Below, one piece after another: positions 35,144 through 48,748 of a stretch of DNA of 64,000 nt (position 1 is the first letter of the stretch; each line of letters begins with the position of its first letter). Below the pieces are notes generated by a model. It was not told where the DNA came from. It was given only the letters and a program-made list of their open reading frames with translations, and made no database searches. A program made the translations under genes and the position numbers. The DNA is from Roseobacter fucihabitans (GTDB taxonomy: Bacteria; Pseudomonadota; Alphaproteobacteria; Rhodobacterales; Rhodobacteraceae), in NCBI RefSeq assembly GCF_014337925.2, contig NZ_CP143423.1:650501-714500 (forward strand), in the 5' to 3' direction.

Positions 35144-35179
35144 GAAAAAAAGCCCCGTCATATCAGAAAATGACGGGGC
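35144..35179 (-). terminator. clpA terminator
   Basis: On the minus strand a perfect 10-base-pair stem (GCCCCGTCAT with ATGACGGGGC, 35152-35179) with an 8-base loop is followed by a run of seven T. It lies 24 bases after the clpA stop. Confidence 0.92.
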
Positions 35180-35202
35180 CAGCCGGTTGTCTTTATGCGA
35201 CT

Positions 35203-37524
35203 TTATTCTGCCGTCAGCAGAGGAGGTTTATTGCCGGACAGTCGAGGTTTTTCAGGCCCTTCAATTTTCAGGTCGATCTCACCGGCCTTTACGCCCACCT
35301 TCACGATCCCACCCTTTGCCAACTTGCCGAACAGCAGGTCTTCAGCCAAAGGTTTTTTGATGTGCTCTTGGATCACACGTCCGAGCGGACGCGCGCCCAT
35401 TTTTGTATCATAACCCTTGTCTGCCAGCCATTCTGCTGCGGGTTTAGTCAGCTCAATCGTCACGTTGCGATCCATCAATTGCGCTTCCAGTTGCAGGACA
35501 AACTTCTCAACCACACGCAAGATGACTTCCTTGGGCAGTGGTGCGAAGCTAATCACGGCATCAAGTCTGTTCCGGAACTCAGGCGTGAAAGTCCGCTCTA
35601 TTGCAGCCGTGTCCTCGCCGGTCCGACGATCGCGCCCAAAACCGATGGCCTCTTTGGCTTGCTCGGACGCACCGGCATTGGATGTCATGATCACAACGAC
35701 ATTGCGAAAATCAACGGTACGCCCGTTGTGATCTGTGAGTTTGCCGTGATCCATCACCTGCAACAAGATATTGTAGACGTCCGGATGGGCTTTCTCCATC
35801 TCATCGAGCAGCAAAATACAATGAGGGTGTTGATCTACGCCATCCGTCAGCATCCCGCCCTGGTCAAAGCCGACATATCCCGGAGGGGCTCCGATCAAGC
35901 GGCTCACGGCGTGCTTTTCCATGTATTCGGACATATCAAAGCGCAGGAGTTCGACGCCAAGCGTATCCGCTAACTGCTTGGCGACTTCGGTCTTTCCGAC
36001 GCCAGTCGGGCCTGCAAAAAGGTAATTCCCGATGGGTTTTTCCGGCTCGCGCAGGCCTGCGCGAGCCAGTTTGATCGCAGAGGACAAGGCTTCGATGGCT
36101 TTATCTTGACCAAACACCACACGTTTCAGGGATCCTTCTAGATCCTTCAGCACTTCGGCATCGTCTTTGGAGACGTTTTTGGGCGGAATGCGCGCGATCT
36201 TGGCGACGACATTTTCAATTTCCCGGGTGCCGATTGTTTTGCGGCGCTTGGCCGCGACGACAAGATGTTGCGCCGCACCGGCCTCGTCGATCACATCAAT
36301 CGCGGAATCGGGCAGTTTGCGGTCATTGATATAGCGAGACGCCAGTTCCACAGAGGATTTAATCGCATCTGCCGTGTATTTGACAGAGTGGTGCTCCTCA
36401 AAATAGGGTTTCAAGCCACGCAGGATTTTTACCGCATCCTCAACCGACGGTTCATTCACGTCGATTTTCTGGAACCGGCGGCTGAGCGCGCGGTCCTTTT
36501 CGAAATGCTGGCGGAATTCCTTGTAGGTGGTTGAGCCCATGGTGCGCAATTTGCCGCCCGCAAGCGCCGGTTTGAGCAGATTGGAGGCATCCATCGCCCC
36601 GCCAGAGGTCGCACCCGCGCCGATCACAGTGTGGATTTCGTCGATAAACAGAACCGCGTCTTTATGGTCTTCCAGCTCGGAAACAACCGCCTTCAGACGT
36701 TCTTCGAAATCGCCGCGGTAGCGTGTACCGGCCAGCAGCGCACCCATATCGAGTGAGTAAATAGTCGCGTTTTCCAACACTTCCGGTGTTTCACCCGCAA
36801 CGATTTTTCGCGCCAAGCCTTCGGCAATTGCCGTTTTGCCTACACCGGGGTCGCCCACCAGAAGCGGGTTGTTCTTGCGCCGACGACACAGCACTTGAAT
36901 GCAGCGTTCCACCTCAGACTCGCGTCCGATCAGCGGGTCGATGTCGCCCTCGCGTGACTTGGCATTGAGATCCACGCAGTATTTTTCCAGCGCACTCTCT
37001 TTTTTATCGCCCTCGGTAACACCCTGGGTCTCTTCTTCATGCTCGGGCGCGCCGGAAACCGGACGTGGCTCGCCGTAAGCGGGATCCTTGGCGACACCAT
37101 GCGCGATGAAATTAACCGCATCATAACGCGTCATATCCTGCTCTTGCAGGAAGTAGGCGGCGTTGCTTTCGCGTTCAGCAAAGATCGCAACCAACACATT
37201 TGCGCCTGTCACCTCGGTGCGCCCGGAGGACTGCACATGGATTGCGGCCCGCTGGATGACGCGCTGGAATGCAGCCGTCGGCACGGCTTCGGAGCCATCG
37301 ACATCGGTGACCAGATTGCTCAGGTCCTCGTCTACGAATTCCACCAAGGTCGCGCGTAAATCGTCAATGTCGACGCTGCACGCCTTCATGACGCGCATGG
37401 CATCGGGCTCGTCAATCAGGGCCAGCAGAAGGTGCTCAAGTGTTGCAAATTCATGTCGCCTGGCATTGGCCAGCGCCAATGCAGAATGTATCGCCTGTTC
37501 AAGTGTGGTCGAAAATGAAGGCAC
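35203..37524 (-). CDS. clpA: ATP-dependent Clp protease ATP-binding subunit ClpA
   Basis: AAA+ unfoldase that feeds substrates to ClpP, including N-degron substrates via ClpS. 773 residues. Clp_N repeats at 1-145, AAA-1 with Walker [14 protein letters not shown] and [11 protein letters not shown], and AAA-2 with Walker [15 protein letters not shown] and [12 protein letters not shown], then the C-terminal Clp domain. The start is GTG 37524 ([10 protein letters not shown]) with AGGAGC nine bases before; the 22-codon extension to 37590 is not conserved. A ClpS gene is not adjacent. A strong terminator follows. Confidence 0.95.
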   Translation of the reverse strand: MPSFSTTLEQAIHSALALANARRHEFATLEHLLLALIDEPDAMRVMKACSVDIDDLRATLVEFVDEDLSNLVTDVDGSEAVPTAAFQRVIQRAAIHVQSSGRTEVTGANVLVAIFAERESNAAYFLQEQDMTRYDAVNFIAHGVAKDPAYGEPRPVSGAPEHEEETQGVTEGDKKESALEKYCVDLNAKSREGDIDPLIGRESEVERCIQVLCRRRKNNPLLVGDPGVGKTAIAEGLARKIVAGETPEVLENATIYSLDMGALLAGTRYRGDFEERLKAVVSELEDHKDAVLFIDEIHTVIGAGATSGGAMDASNLLKPALAGGKLRTMGSTTYKEFRQHFEKDRALSRRFQKIDVNEPSVEDAVKILRGLKPYFEEHHSVKYTADAIKSSVELASRYINDRKLPDSAIDVIDEAGAAQHLVVAAKRRKTIGTREIENVVAKIARIPPKNVSKDDAEVLKDLEGSLKRVVFGQDKAIEALSSAIKLARAGLREPEKPIGNYLFAGPTGVGKTEVAKQLADTLGVELLRFDMSEYMEKHAVSRLIGAPPGYVGFDQGGMLTDGVDQHPHCILLLDEMEKAHPDVYNILLQVMDHGKLTDHNGRTVDFRNVVVIMTSNAGASEQAKEAIGFGRDRRTGEDTAAIERTFTPEFRNRLDAVISFAPLPKEVILRVVEKFVLQLEAQLMDRNVTIELTKPAAEWLADKGYDTKMGARPLGRVIQEHIKKPLAEDLLFGKLAKGGIVKVGVKAGEIDLKIEGPEKPRLSGNKPPLLTAE

Positions 37525-37699
37525 AATATGCGCTCCTTCTGATCGGGGTCGGTGGGGGATCTGAAAGATGTCGATCCATGAGCCGACCATGGCCTCATAG
37601 TGTTAGAGTTTGGTTGATCGCAGCCCGGCTTCAAGTTTTTTCTTCACTTTTTTGATGAAAAATAATGTGAAGATGTAAATAAGGGCTGTGTTGCAGGCG

Positions 37700-38473
37700 T
37701 TAGAAGGCGTCCTTTCGGGCACGGATTTCAGCGAAGACCTGAGCATCCGTTGCGTCTGGCATGTCCAGACCTGCGCGAATGTCAGCGTTGGCGGCGCGCA
37801 AAAACGGATTTGTCGCCGCCTCCAGCGTCAGAAGTGAGGGAACGGTGGGGCTGCCAGCGGCGCGTGCCGAGACAATCTTTTCATTCCGTGATATAAGATC
37901 AGGATTATGCGGATCAATGGTTAACGCGAACTTAGCGTTGGATGCGGTATATTCATGTCCGGAACAAATAATTGTGTCGCCGGGCAGCGCCGCCAACTTG
38001 CTCAGGCTCTGCCACATCTGATCGGCGCTGCCCTCAAACAGCCGCCCGCAGCCCAAAGCCATCAGACTGTCCCCGGTGAACGCCGCCGATGCATCCGCCA
38101 TGTAATAGGCAATATGCCCCTTTGTGTGGCCGGACACATCCATGACCTGAACCGAATGGCCCGCGAAATCGAACGACTCCCCATCTGATAACGAGCGGTC
38201 CAGGGGGGGCAGTCGATGCGCATCCGCCGCAGCCCCGGTGACGCGGGCGGGGTGCGCCTCCAATACCTTAACCAACCCCTGCACATGATCGTCATGATGA
38301 TGCGTGATCCAGACCTCGCTCAACACCCAGCCGCGCGTGGACAGCGCCTCTAGGATCGGTGCGGCCTCGGGAATATCGACAAGCGCGGTCTGCCCGCTGG
38401 CGGTATCATGCACCAAAAACGCGTAATTATCCGACAGGCAGGGGATGGTCACGATCTCGACGGGCATGGTCAT
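37700..38473 (-). CDS. gloB: hydroxyacylglutathione hydrolase (glyoxalase II)
   Basis: Hydrolyses S-lactoylglutathione to lactate and glutathione. 257 residues, metallo-beta-lactamase fold. The binuclear metal motif is ITHHHDDHVQG (near residue 53), with further ligands in SGHTKGHIAYY (about 113), FTGDSLMALGCGRLFEG (about 131) and CSGHEYTASNAKFA (about 170). Alternative starts 38473 (MTMPVE) and 38467 (MPVE) are both possible; GGAAG lies just before. It is divergent from the methyltransferase gene by about 57 bases. Confidence 0.94.
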   Translation of the reverse strand: MTMPVEIVTIPCLSDNYAFLVHDTASGQTALVDIPEAAPILEALSTRGWVLSEVWITHHHDDHVQGLVKVLEAHPARVTGAAADAHRLPPLDRSLSDGESFDFAGHSVQVMDVSGHTKGHIAYYMADASAAFTGDSLMALGCGRLFEGSADQMWQSLSKLAALPGDTIICSGHEYTASNAKFALTIDPHNPDLISRNEKIVSARAAGSPTVPSLLTLEAATNPFLRAANADIRAGLDMPDATDAQVFAEIRARKDAF

Positions 38474-38529
38474 TTACTTCCACTTTTGCAAAGCTGTTGC
38501 CAGAGTGACCGATACCGAGGCTGGCCGCA

Positions 38530-39264
38530 ATGCATCTGGACGTTCAGGACCTGCGAAATTTCTACTACCGCTCCGCTTTGGGGCGGGCGGCGCAGTCGAG
38601 CCTGCAATCGCGCATGCGCGAGATCTGGCCCGAGGCCAAGGGACAGACGGTGGTGGGTTTTGGCTTTGCCGCGCCCTTGCTGCGTCCCTACCTCAAGGAT
38701 GCGCGCCGCGTGATTGCCTTGATGCCTGGGCCACAGGGGGTGATGCCCTGGCCGCCGGGCAAACCCAATGTTTCGGTGCTCACCGAGGAAACACAATGGC
38801 CGCTGGAAACCGGCCATGTGGACAAATTGGTGCTGCTGCATGCGCTGGAGACCTCCGAGCGCGCCTCAGACCTGTTGGAGGAGTGCTGGCGCGTGCTGGG
38901 ACCGGGGGGGCGGGCGCTGTTCATCGTGCCCAACCGCGCGGGACTTTGGGCACGGCGCGACCGCACACCCTTTGGCTTTGGGCGTCCCTATTCGCCGGGA
39001 CAACTCGAAACGCAATTGCGCAAACATCAATTCCTGCCGGAACGCCACGCGGGCGCGCTTTATCTCGTGCCTTCGACAAAGCGGTGGTGGATGAAAACCG
39101 GTGCTGCCTTTGAAAAATTCGGTCGCCGCATGCCGACCATGATGGCGGGGGGGGCCTTTATGGTGGAGGCCACGAAACTGGTCTACCCGCCCAAGGGCAA
39201 GGTCGAACGCAGCCGAAAACTGCGTCCCAGCGCCGTTTTGGAGCCGGCCGCGAAACCGGTTTGA
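38530..39264 (+). CDS. class I SAM-dependent methyltransferase
   Basis: A 244-residue protein with a Methyltransferase_11-like core. The N-terminal [19 protein letters not shown] is a poorly conserved SAM motif I. The clearest part is a motif IV/V stretch, [20 protein letters not shown] followed by [15 protein letters not shown]. The C-terminal extension is basic. Gene pairs of this type beside gloB are common in Rhodobacterales. Substrate unknown. Confidence 0.82.
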   Translation: MHLDVQDLRNFYYRSALGRAAQSSLQSRMREIWPEAKGQTVVGFGFAAPLLRPYLKDARRVIALMPGPQGVMPWPPGKPNVSVLTEETQWPLETGHVDKLVLLHALETSERASDLLEECWRVLGPGGRALFIVPNRAGLWARRDRTPFGFGRPYSPGQLETQLRKHQFLPERHAGALYLVPSTKRWWMKTGAAFEKFGRRMPTMMAGGAFMVEATKLVYPPKGKVERSRKLRPSAVLEPAAKPV

Positions 39265-39578
39265 TCATGGGTCGGGGCTTTCGCGGGACGCTGATACGAC
39301 CTCAAATGCCGGTTTTTGCAGCATGGGAATCGCAAAACCGCTCCAGATTTGTGTCATTTGCGGATTTTTATTACGGGCCAAACCGCCGCAGCCAAGCCAA
39401 GTGCCTGAAATAACGAAGAAAGTGCCAAAACCGCTGATCACGATCTCATGTTGCGGGGTCTGATCCTCTCTGCTACATCACCGCTGATTTCGACGTCTTG
39501 AGTAATTCAAGCCGCGCCAACACTCTCGGTGACGCGACCTCTTCGCATATCCGGGGCCAGAACATCGGAAGGGTGGAC
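39265..39578 (+). other. upstream region of the atp operon
   Basis: 314 bases without a gene. It should hold the atp promoter; the best candidate I see is TTGCGG (39451) and TACATC (39474) separated by 17 bases. No terminator is obvious after the methyltransferase gene. The frame upstream of the atpH start back to 39498 is not conserved-looking. Confidence 0.4.
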
Positions 39579-40139
39579 GTGTCAGAACCAGCTTCGATTT
39601 CCACAAGCATTGCCGGGCGTTATGCCACGGCGGTCTATGAAATTGCCAAGGACGCCAATGTCGTCAAAGCGCTGGAGGCTGATCTCGATGCGCTCCGGGA
39701 CGCTCTTGCGGATAGCGCGGATTTCCGTGCGCTGATCCATTCGCCGATTTATTCGCGTGAAGAACAGGGTGCTGCGATTGCCGCGCTGGCCGCGAAAATG
39801 AAGCTGTCGGATACGGTCGCCAATACGCTGGCCCTGATGGCACAAAACCGCCGCCTGTTCGTCTTGCCGCAACTGGTGTCGACCCTGCGCGAGATCATCG
39901 CCACCGAAAAAGGCGAAGTCACTGCCGATGTGACCTCTGCCAAGGCGCTGACCAAGACGCAGAGCGACAAGCTCACCAAATCACTCAAGGCCTCTACAGG
40001 CAAAACCGTCACACTCAATACGACCGTGGATGAAAGCCTCATCGGTGGTCTGATTGTCAAAGTTGGTTCGCGCATGATCGACACCTCGATCCGCGCGAAA
40101 CTGAATTCCCTCCAGAATGTAATGAAAGAGGTCGGATAA
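39579..40139 (+). CDS. atpH: ATP synthase F1 subunit delta
   Basis: Peripheral-stalk subunit linking F1 to F0. 186 residues, normal length: N-terminal helical bundle ([20 protein letters not shown]) and C-terminal [15 protein letters not shown] typical of delta/OSCP. The start is GTG 39579 with GGAAGG upstream; ATG 39498 would add 27 residues with no family match. First gene of atpHAGDC; the stop is directly adjacent to the atpA start. Confidence 0.94.
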   Translation: MSEPASISTSIAGRYATAVYEIAKDANVVKALEADLDALRDALADSADFRALIHSPIYSREEQGAAIAALAAKMKLSDTVANTLALMAQNRRLFVLPQLVSTLREIIATEKGEVTADVTSAKALTKTQSDKLTKSLKASTGKTVTLNTTVDESLIGGLIVKVGSRMIDTSIRAKLNSLQNVMKEVG

Positions 40140-41678
40140 ATGGGTATCCAAGCAGCAGAAATTTCTGCGATCCTGAAGGACCAGATCAAGAATTTCGGTC
40201 AAGAGGCCGAAGTGGCCGAAGTAGGCCGTGTGCTTTCCGTCGGTGACGGCATCGCGCGCGTTTACGGGTTGGACAATGTCCAGGCCGGTGAGATGGTCGA
40301 ATTCCCCGGTGGGATTCAGGGCATGGCGCTGAACCTCGAATCCGACAACGTCGGTGTGGTTATTTTCGGTTCCGACCGTGACATCAAAGAAGGCGACACC
40401 GTCAAGCGCACGAATTCCATCGTGTCCGTGCCCACGGGCGACGAATTGCTGGGCCGTGTTGTGGATGGTCTGGGCAATCCGATTGACGGCAAGGGCCCGA
40501 TTGGCGCGAAAACCTCCTCCGTGGCAGACGTTAAAGCGCCGGGCATTATCCCGCGTAAATCTGTGCACGAACCCATGGCGACTGGCCTCAAATCCGTCGA
40601 TGCGATGATCCCGATTGGCCGTGGCCAGCGCGAATTGATCATTGGCGACCGTCAGACTGGTAAAACCGCTGTGGCGCTCGATGCGATCCTGAACCAGAAA
40701 TCCATCAATGATGCGGCTGGCGATGACGAGGGTAAGAAGCTCTATTGCGTCTATGTTGCGATTGGCCAGAAGCGTTCCACCGTGGCACAGCTGGTGAAAA
40801 AGCTCGAAGAGACCGGCGCGATTGAATATTCCATCGTTGTGGCCGCGACCGCTTCCGAGCCTGCACCGATGCAGTTCCTCGCACCTTACTCCGCGACCGC
40901 GATGGCCGAGCATTTCCGCGACAATGGCCGTCACGCGCTGATCATCTATGATGATCTGTCCAAACAGGCCGTGTCCTATCGCCAGATGTCCCTGTTGCTG
41001 CGTCGCCCACCTGGTCGTGAAGCTTACCCAGGTGACGTTTTCTATCTCCACTCCCGTCTGCTGGAACGCTCCGCGAAACTGGGCGATGATGCCGGTAACG
41101 GCTCTTTGACGGCGCTGCCGATCATCGAAACCCAGGGCGGCGACGTGTCGGCGTTTATTCCGACCAACGTGATTTCGATCACAGATGGTCAGATCTTCCT
41201 TGAAACCGAACTGTTTTACCAAGGCATCCGCCCTGCTGTGAACACAGGTCTGTCGGTATCGCGTGTGGGCTCCTCCGCTCAGACCAAGGCGATGTCCTCG
41301 GTGGCCGGACCGGTGAAACTTTCCCTCGCGCAGTACCGCGAAATGGCGGCTTTTGCGCAGTTCGGTTCCGACCTTGATGCCTCCACACAGCAATTGCTGG
41401 CCCGTGGCGCGCGTCTGACCGAATTGATGAAACAGTCGCAATATGCACCTTTGACCAACGCGGAAATCGTCTGTGTGATCTTCGCGGGGACCAATGGGTT
41501 CCTCGACAAGGTTGCCGTCAAGGACGTCGGGCGTTTTGAGGCCGGCATGCTGGCGCATCTGCGCTCCAAGCATAAAGCGTTGCTGGATGACATCACCAAC
41601 AACGATCGCAAGGTGAAAGACGAATTGGCCGACAGCATCAAAGCTGCGCTCACCGAATTCGCCGCTGATTTCGCTTAA
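40140..41678 (+). CDS. atpA: ATP synthase F1 subunit alpha
   Basis: Non-catalytic nucleotide-binding subunit of the F1 hexamer. 512 residues. Walker [14 protein letters not shown] near residue 170, [20 protein letters not shown] near 270 and the alpha signature [17 protein letters not shown] near 364 (with the catalytic arginine) are all present. The ATG follows the atpH stop without a gap. Confidence 0.98.
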   Translation: MGIQAAEISAILKDQIKNFGQEAEVAEVGRVLSVGDGIARVYGLDNVQAGEMVEFPGGIQGMALNLESDNVGVVIFGSDRDIKEGDTVKRTNSIVSVPTGDELLGRVVDGLGNPIDGKGPIGAKTSSVADVKAPGIIPRKSVHEPMATGLKSVDAMIPIGRGQRELIIGDRQTGKTAVALDAILNQKSINDAAGDDEGKKLYCVYVAIGQKRSTVAQLVKKLEETGAIEYSIVVAATASEPAPMQFLAPYSATAMAEHFRDNGRHALIIYDDLSKQAVSYRQMSLLLRRPPGREAYPGDVFYLHSRLLERSAKLGDDAGNGSLTALPIIETQGGDVSAFIPTNVISITDGQIFLETELFYQGIRPAVNTGLSVSRVGSSAQTKAMSSVAGPVKLSLAQYREMAAFAQFGSDLDASTQQLLARGARLTELMKQSQYAPLTNAEIVCVIFAGTNGFLDKVAVKDVGRFEAGMLAHLRSKHKALLDDITNNDRKVKDELADSIKAALTEFAADFA

Positions 41679-41689
41679 GAGGTAGGCCC

Positions 41690-44009
<2,320 letters not shown>

Positions 44010-44021
44010 GGAGCCCGCACA

Positions 44022-44438
44022 ATGGCAGATACGACGCAATTTGATCTGGTCTCGCCCGAACGGCGGCTTGCCTCTGCGCAGGTCGTATCCGTCCAGATTC
44101 CGGGCGCTGATGGCGACATGACAGCGATGGCGGGCCACGCGCCCACCATCACCACCCTGCGCCCCGGCGTGCTCAGCACGGAAGGCCCGGACGGTAAATC
44201 CGAATATGTCGTGACGGGTGGTTTTGCCGAAATCACCGCTGCTGGCGTCACGGTGCTGGCCGAACGCGCCATGCCGCGCGCCGAGGTCACATCGGAGCAT
44301 ATCGCGGAACTGGTCAAAGAAGCCGAAGAGGCGCTTAACAACGCCAAGTCGACCTTCGTGAACGAACCCGGTCCCGTGGATGATGCGGCCAAGCTCCTCG
44401 CCGATATGGTGGCCGTGGGCGATCACATCCGCGTTTGA
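44022..44438 (+). CDS. atpC: ATP synthase F1 subunit epsilon
   Basis: Rotor-associated and regulatory subunit. 138 residues: N-terminal beta sandwich ([34 protein letters not shown]) and a C-terminal helical part ([17 protein letters not shown]). Last gene of the F1 operon, starting 12 bases after atpD, and followed by a strong hairpin terminator. Confidence 0.95.
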   Translation: MADTTQFDLVSPERRLASAQVVSVQIPGADGDMTAMAGHAPTITTLRPGVLSTEGPDGKSEYVVTGGFAEITAAGVTVLAERAMPRAEVTSEHIAELVKEAEEALNNAKSTFVNEPGPVDDAAKLLADMVAVGDHIRV

Positions 44439-44529
44439 TTGCCCCATGATCCGTCCGCGAGCGGCTTTTCGTTGAGCGCACGGCGGGTGAAGTTTGGGTG
44501 AATACCGCAACCATATATGTAATATTGTA

Positions 44530-44563
44530 ATGGCCGCGCCCGATATCAGGCGCGGCCATTTTT
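44530..44563 (+). terminator. terminator of the atp operon
   Basis: A perfect 11-base-pair stem (ATGGCCGCGCC with GGCGCGGCCAT, 44530-44559) with an 8-base loop and a T-rich tail, 91 bases after atpC. Confidence 0.93.
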
Positions 44564-44896
44564 ATATCAAATTCATACGAAGCGATGGGGTGCTGCCGGT
44601 TTGATTTGATGGAATCTTGCCCCCATGATCAATAAGTGTGGCGCTAAACCAGCGTTTGTATTCCGTGCTAAACTTCAAAGGAGGCAGGTTGCGTTGGGTC
44701 TAATTTGGACCAGAGTGCAGCGCGCGTTAGGGTGTTGCTGGCGGTAAGATTGGGGTGAGCAAAATCCAGGTGCACAACCTATATAACCAGACATAAAGTT
44801 CTTAAGATCGAAAATCATAGCGGTTTTACCGTTTTTTAGGGTCCTGATGTCCTAATGGAAGCGTCGCGGAAACCATAGGGCGGGATTGGCCATATA
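44564..44896. other. intergenic region before the hydrolase gene
   Basis: About 330 bases with no supported gene. It is A+T-richer than the coding DNA. I see no clear promoter pair, RNA gene or repeat. Confidence 0.4.
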
Positions 44897-45694
44897 ATGA
44901 AGACACGAAGCTGCAACGTGGCCTTGGCCATTTGTAACGTATTTTTCGCGATGTTTTTGATTATGGGGCAGGGCGCGTATGCGCAGACCGGTGATTTTGA
45001 AATCGAAACGATTCCCTACCCTGCTGACGTGGCGCGCGTTGGCGCAAATGTCAGCTATACCGCCCCCGCTTTTGCCGAACTGCAGCGCAGCATCAGTTTT
45101 GAGGGCCAGCCACGCCGTTATTATCTATATGCTCCTGCAACCTCGACTAAGGCACCGCGTCCGGCGGTTTTGCTGCTGCACGGCGCACAACGATCGGGGC
45201 GTTCGATGATCGACATGTGGTGCCAAACAGCGGATCGGCACGACATGATCCTGATCGCGCCCGATTCCTTTGGCCCGAGCTGGTCTCCGGTGGAGGATCA
45301 TCCGAATTTTCTGATCACTGCGCTGCGCGATGCAAATGAGCAGGTGCCGCTTGATACTTCACAGCTCTATCTTTTTGGTCATTCCGCTGGGGGCATTCTG
45401 GCAACGCTCTATGCAAACCGCGTGGGGACGCCCTGGCGTGCCGTGGCGACTCACGCAGGCATATTGGACGCGTCTCAGGTCCTTCCGGCCCAAATCGCCC
45501 CACCCATGCGCCATTACCTTGGCCTGAATGATCATCTGTTTTCCGGTCGCGCCGCGCAGGTAACAGGGGAGGCGCTTTCCGCGGCAGGCCATGATGTTGA
45601 TCTGGTTATGATCCGCGGGCACAGCCGTTGGTATTATGAGATCGGACCCCATCTGAGTGAAGCGGTTTGGCGCTACTGGCAGAGCCTCGACTGA
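44897..45694 (+). CDS. secreted alpha/beta hydrolase (PHB depolymerase/LpqC-like)
   Basis: A 265-residue exported hydrolase. The signal peptide runs to about residue 30 (FFAMFLIMGQGAYAQ). The oxyanion region is AVLLLHGAQRSGRSM near 95 and the nucleophile elbow is LFGHSAGGILA (GxSxG) near 160; a late His in MIRGHSRWYYE could complete the triad. The layout resembles feruloyl esterases and polyhydroxybutyrate depolymerase-like proteins of the LpqC group. Substrate uncertain; the phaAB genes are 14 kb away. Confidence 0.82.
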   Translation: MKTRSCNVALAICNVFFAMFLIMGQGAYAQTGDFEIETIPYPADVARVGANVSYTAPAFAELQRSISFEGQPRRYYLYAPATSTKAPRPAVLLLHGAQRSGRSMIDMWCQTADRHDMILIAPDSFGPSWSPVEDHPNFLITALRDANEQVPLDTSQLYLFGHSAGGILATLYANRVGTPWRAVATHAGILDASQVLPAQIAPPMRHYLGLNDHLFSGRAAQVTGEALSAAGHDVDLVMIRGHSRWYYEIGPHLSEAVWRYWQSLD

Positions 45695-45813
45695 GGGACT
45701 GTTCTGTGTTTACACCTTTCAGAATTCGTACCCCTTTGGGTCCGTCCAGTCTGTATTTGGCCAATCATAAGGCCACAATCATGAACCAGGCGGTGTCTGT
45801 GCCGTTTGAGCCG

Positions 45814-46542
45814 CTATTGGCAAATTGGGTTCCGAAAACTGCAATTATTTGGTATCATATCGCCGAGATACCATTGTGCATTGCGGTAAAAACTCTGCGC
45901 GGCCATTTCCCAGGCTTTTCCGTAGGGGGCATGCTTTTTCGCGTCTGCAAGTGCTTGATAGTAGGACTGCATCGATCTTTGATAGGATTCGAAAAGACCC
46001 TGACAAAATTTGACATGCAGCCTGCGTAACTCACCGGTTTTGTTTGTTACAATCGTTTTCGCAATGATGTCGCGCGATGTCGCACTTGCCGAGACACAAA
46101 TTTGAGCCGGTTTCACGGCTGCTTTTTCCAAACCACTTTTTTTGATTTCTTTTGTTGCATTGCGAATTGGCACGGTCGGTTGGGGTATGTCGTCAGGCTT
46201 CTCTTTGGGGCCAACCCGAATAAACACGCCGGGTTCTTTGGGTTTGGGGTTCACGCCAATCACCGCATTATCACCAACAGGAATTTCCGGTTTCACCTTT
46301 CCGGCAAGTTCTTCAACAGCTTCCTGTAAAGGGTTCACGCGCTCGGCGGTTGGACAGTCCGGCAGGCAGTCCAATGGCCCGGTTGGTTGGACAGGGCAAT
46401 TTGGCCCGGGGCAGGGCTCCCTGAAGACCTGCGCAGGATCGAGATTCGGCGTCGGTTGGCGAGGCACCTTCCCGTCCTGAGCTCCTGCCATCCCGAAGGA
46501 CAAAAGTAAGGCCAAACAAGAAAAGGTTCCGAGCCGCCGCAT
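45814..46542 (-). CDS. secreted hypothetical protein, Pro/Cys-rich N-terminal region
   Basis: A 242-residue exported protein I cannot name. Signal peptide MRRLGTFSCLALLLSFGMAG is followed by a low-complexity region with several Pro-Cys pairs (REPCPGPNCPVQP, DCLPDCPTAE). A basic linker comes next, then a helical C-terminal domain with aromatic residues (QGLFESYQRSMQSYYQALAD) and three more cysteines. Disulfide formation in the periplasm is likely. No partner gene is adjacent, and it converges on the hydrolase gene. Codon usage fits the genome. Confidence 0.6.
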   Translation of the reverse strand: MRRLGTFSCLALLLSFGMAGAQDGKVPRQPTPNLDPAQVFREPCPGPNCPVQPTGPLDCLPDCPTAERVNPLQEAVEELAGKVKPEIPVGDNAVIGVNPKPKEPGVFIRVGPKEKPDDIPQPTVPIRNATKEIKKSGLEKAAVKPAQICVSASATSRDIIAKTIVTNKTGELRRLHVKFCQGLFESYQRSMQSYYQALADAKKHAPYGKAWEMAAQSFYRNAQWYLGDMIPNNCSFRNPICQ

Positions 46543-46997
46543 TTTCGCCCTCGACTTACAATTTCAACGACAAGTCTGACATATTTTTTGAGTCTCTGCC
46601 AAAGAAAGTGAAAAACAGTCAAATTACGAAGCTCTCTTGTTAGGGACCGGGCAGGCAAGGCCCTGCCTGGGTTTGCTGCGGCTGCATGTCATTTTGAGCC
46701 ATAGCATAGGGTGATCCGCGAGGAGTCTGTCTCGTGAAATCATACGTCCAGATGGGTGGCGATGGCACTTGTCGTGGAGCGCCGGCTCGAAGTCTTCGCG
46801 TGACGTTCGAACGCGTTGACAGGAGATACTCAGGCTCGCCGCAAAGAGGCATATTACCCCGAATGACGCATTACCCCTTGATCACAACCCCCTGCACTCA
46901 GGCTGTAAATCGCGTTCTGGCCTTAAAACAGGTCTGTTTGATTCGCTCATAGCAGCGGCCCACCAACCCCAGGGCACCAGACGGTTTTACCTGCGAT
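46543..46997. other. intergenic region between the secreted-protein gene and prs
   Basis: 455 bases with no convincing gene. A hairpin GGCAGG-N6-CCTGCC lies at 46650-46667, without a good T-run. No tRNA or known small RNA fold could be recognised by eye. Confidence 0.4.
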
Positions 46998-48017
46998 TTA
47001 CTCAGCGGCATACATCCCATCATAGATCGGGCTCAGCGTGTCGGCCTCAAACAATGACGATACGGATGTCCCACTCCAGATGTTCAGAATGGCCTGCGCA
47101 AAGACAGGCGCTGTCGGCACGATGCGGATGTTGGGTGCGGATTTGACCGCATCGGTCGCCGCGATGGTGTCGGTGATGACCAGCGATTTCATCACGGATT
47201 TGGTGACGCGTTCCACAGCGGGGCCAGACATGATCCCGTGAGTAATATAGGAATGTACTTCCTTGGCACCATTCTCAATCAGAACTTCGGCAGCCTTGCA
47301 GAGCGTGCCGGCTGTGTCGCACATATCATCCACGATCAGGCAGGTTTTCCCGGTCACATCCCCGATCACGGTCATTTCCGCGACTTCACCGGGTTTTTCG
47401 CGGCGTTTGTCCACAATGGCCAATGGCGAGTTGATCCGCTTGGCCAATTCGCGCGCGCGCGCCACACCGCCCACATCCGGAGAGACGACCATGAGCTCGT
47501 TCATCCGGCCCTTGAAGGCGGTCTTGATGTCCAGCGCAAAGATCGGTGAAGCATAAAGGTTGTCCACGGGAATGTCGAAGAACCCCTGGATCTGCGCGGC
47601 GTGCAAATCCATTGTCAGCACCCGCTCGATCCCCGTGCCGACGAGCATATTTGCAACCAGCTTGGCCGTAATCGGCGTGCGCGCCTTGGTACGCCGGTCC
47701 TGTCTGGCGTAGCCGAAATAGGGCAAAACGGCCGTGACCCGCGCCGCTGAAGACCGCCGCAGCGCATCGGCCATGATCAGCAGTTCCATCAGATTGTCAT
47801 TGGCCGGATTGGACGTCGATTGAACAATGAACATGTCCTCTCCGCGCACGTTCTCGAAGACCTCGACGAATATCTCGCCGTCATTGAACCGCTCGACGCG
47901 GGCATCGACCAGCCCGACTTGTTTGCCACGATGCATCGACATACGTCGCGCAATGGCGTTGGCGAGCGGCATATTGGCGTTACCGGCGATGAGTTTTGGT
48001 TCGTGGAATTCTGGCAT
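46998..48017 (-). CDS. prs: ribose-phosphate pyrophosphokinase
   Basis: Makes phosphoribosyl pyrophosphate for nucleotide, His and Trp synthesis. 339 residues, slightly longer than the E. coli enzyme (315). ATP-binding flexible-loop residues ([18 protein letters not shown], about 108-125) and the PRPP-binding loop [14 protein letters not shown] near 247 are intact. The start is ATG 48017 ([10 protein letters not shown]); the frame continues upstream to 48101 without coding character. Confidence 0.95.
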   Translation of the reverse strand: MPEFHEPKLIAGNANMPLANAIARRMSMHRGKQVGLVDARVERFNDGEIFVEVFENVRGEDMFIVQSTSNPANDNLMELLIMADALRRSSAARVTAVLPYFGYARQDRRTKARTPITAKLVANMLVGTGIERVLTMDLHAAQIQGFFDIPVDNLYASPIFALDIKTAFKGRMNELMVVSPDVGGVARARELAKRINSPLAIVDKRREKPGEVAEMTVIGDVTGKTCLIVDDMCDTAGTLCKAAEVLIENGAKEVHSYITHGIMSGPAVERVTKSVMKSLVITDTIAATDAVKSAPNIRIVPTAPVFAQAILNIWSGTSVSSLFEADTLSPIYDGMYAAE

Positions 48018-48130
48018 GAGGGGCGATCCTGATGTTGCAGCGGGCAAATGTGACAGATTCGTGATGTTGACTCCCCCTACCACGCCCTTACCAATCGGCA
48101 AAGAACCACACCCCTATCAGGAGCCGCTAA

Positions 48131-48730
48131 ATGGCACATATTGACCTCTTTTTTTCAACACTGTCGCCCTATGCCTACCTGGCCGGGAACAGGGCTGAAG
48201 CGGTGGCGGCCAAACACGGCGCGACCATCACCTACAAACCGCTCGACATCATGGCGCTCTTTGGGCGCACCGGGGGGACGCCGCCCAAGGATCGCCATTT
48301 CAGCCGGGTCGAGATGCGCGCGCAGGAGTTAGTGCGTCAGGCCAAGCTGCTCGACATGCCGCTCACCCTCAAACCCGCGCATTGGCCAACAAATGCGGCA
48401 CCGTCTTCTTATGCATTCATCGCTGCGCAAAACGCAGGAGGCGGTGATCTGGGCAAGTTGATGGCGGCGATCCTGCGTTCGGTCTGGGCGGATGAAAAAG
48501 ACATCGCGCAGGACGCCGTCGTGCGCGCCTGCCTTGAGGAGGCCGGGTTCGACCCGAGCCTTGCGGACAGCGGGTTGCTTGAGGGCGCCGAAACCTATGC
48601 CGCCAACCTCGAAGAGGCTGTGGAGCGCGGCGTGTTCGGCGCGCCCTTCTACATCACGGACACGGATGAACGCTTCTGGGGGCAGGATCGGATCGACCAT
48701 CTGGGCGCCCATCTCGCCGGGAAACTGTGA
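48131..48730 (+). CDS. 2-hydroxychromene-2-carboxylate isomerase family protein
   Basis: A 199-residue DsbA-like thioredoxin-fold protein of the HCCA isomerase/GST kappa group. The N-terminal IDLFFSTLSPYAYLAGNR holds the catalytic Ser that replaces the thioredoxin Cys. The C-terminal FGAPFYITDTDERFWGQDRI is the family signature. It uses glutathione; the physiological substrate in roseobacters is unknown. Divergent from prs. Confidence 0.9.
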   Translation: MAHIDLFFSTLSPYAYLAGNRAEAVAAKHGATITYKPLDIMALFGRTGGTPPKDRHFSRVEMRAQELVRQAKLLDMPLTLKPAHWPTNAAPSSYAFIAAQNAGGGDLGKLMAAILRSVWADEKDIAQDAVVRACLEEAGFDPSLADSGLLEGAETYAANLEEAVERGVFGAPFYITDTDERFWGQDRIDHLGAHLAGKL

Positions 48731-48748
48731 CGTCAGGTTTTTGTCCCT

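Noticed and set aside
39981-41573. 530-codon minus-strand open frame opposite atpA
   Set aside because: Codon-bias shadow of atpA with a His/Arg-rich composition and no homology.
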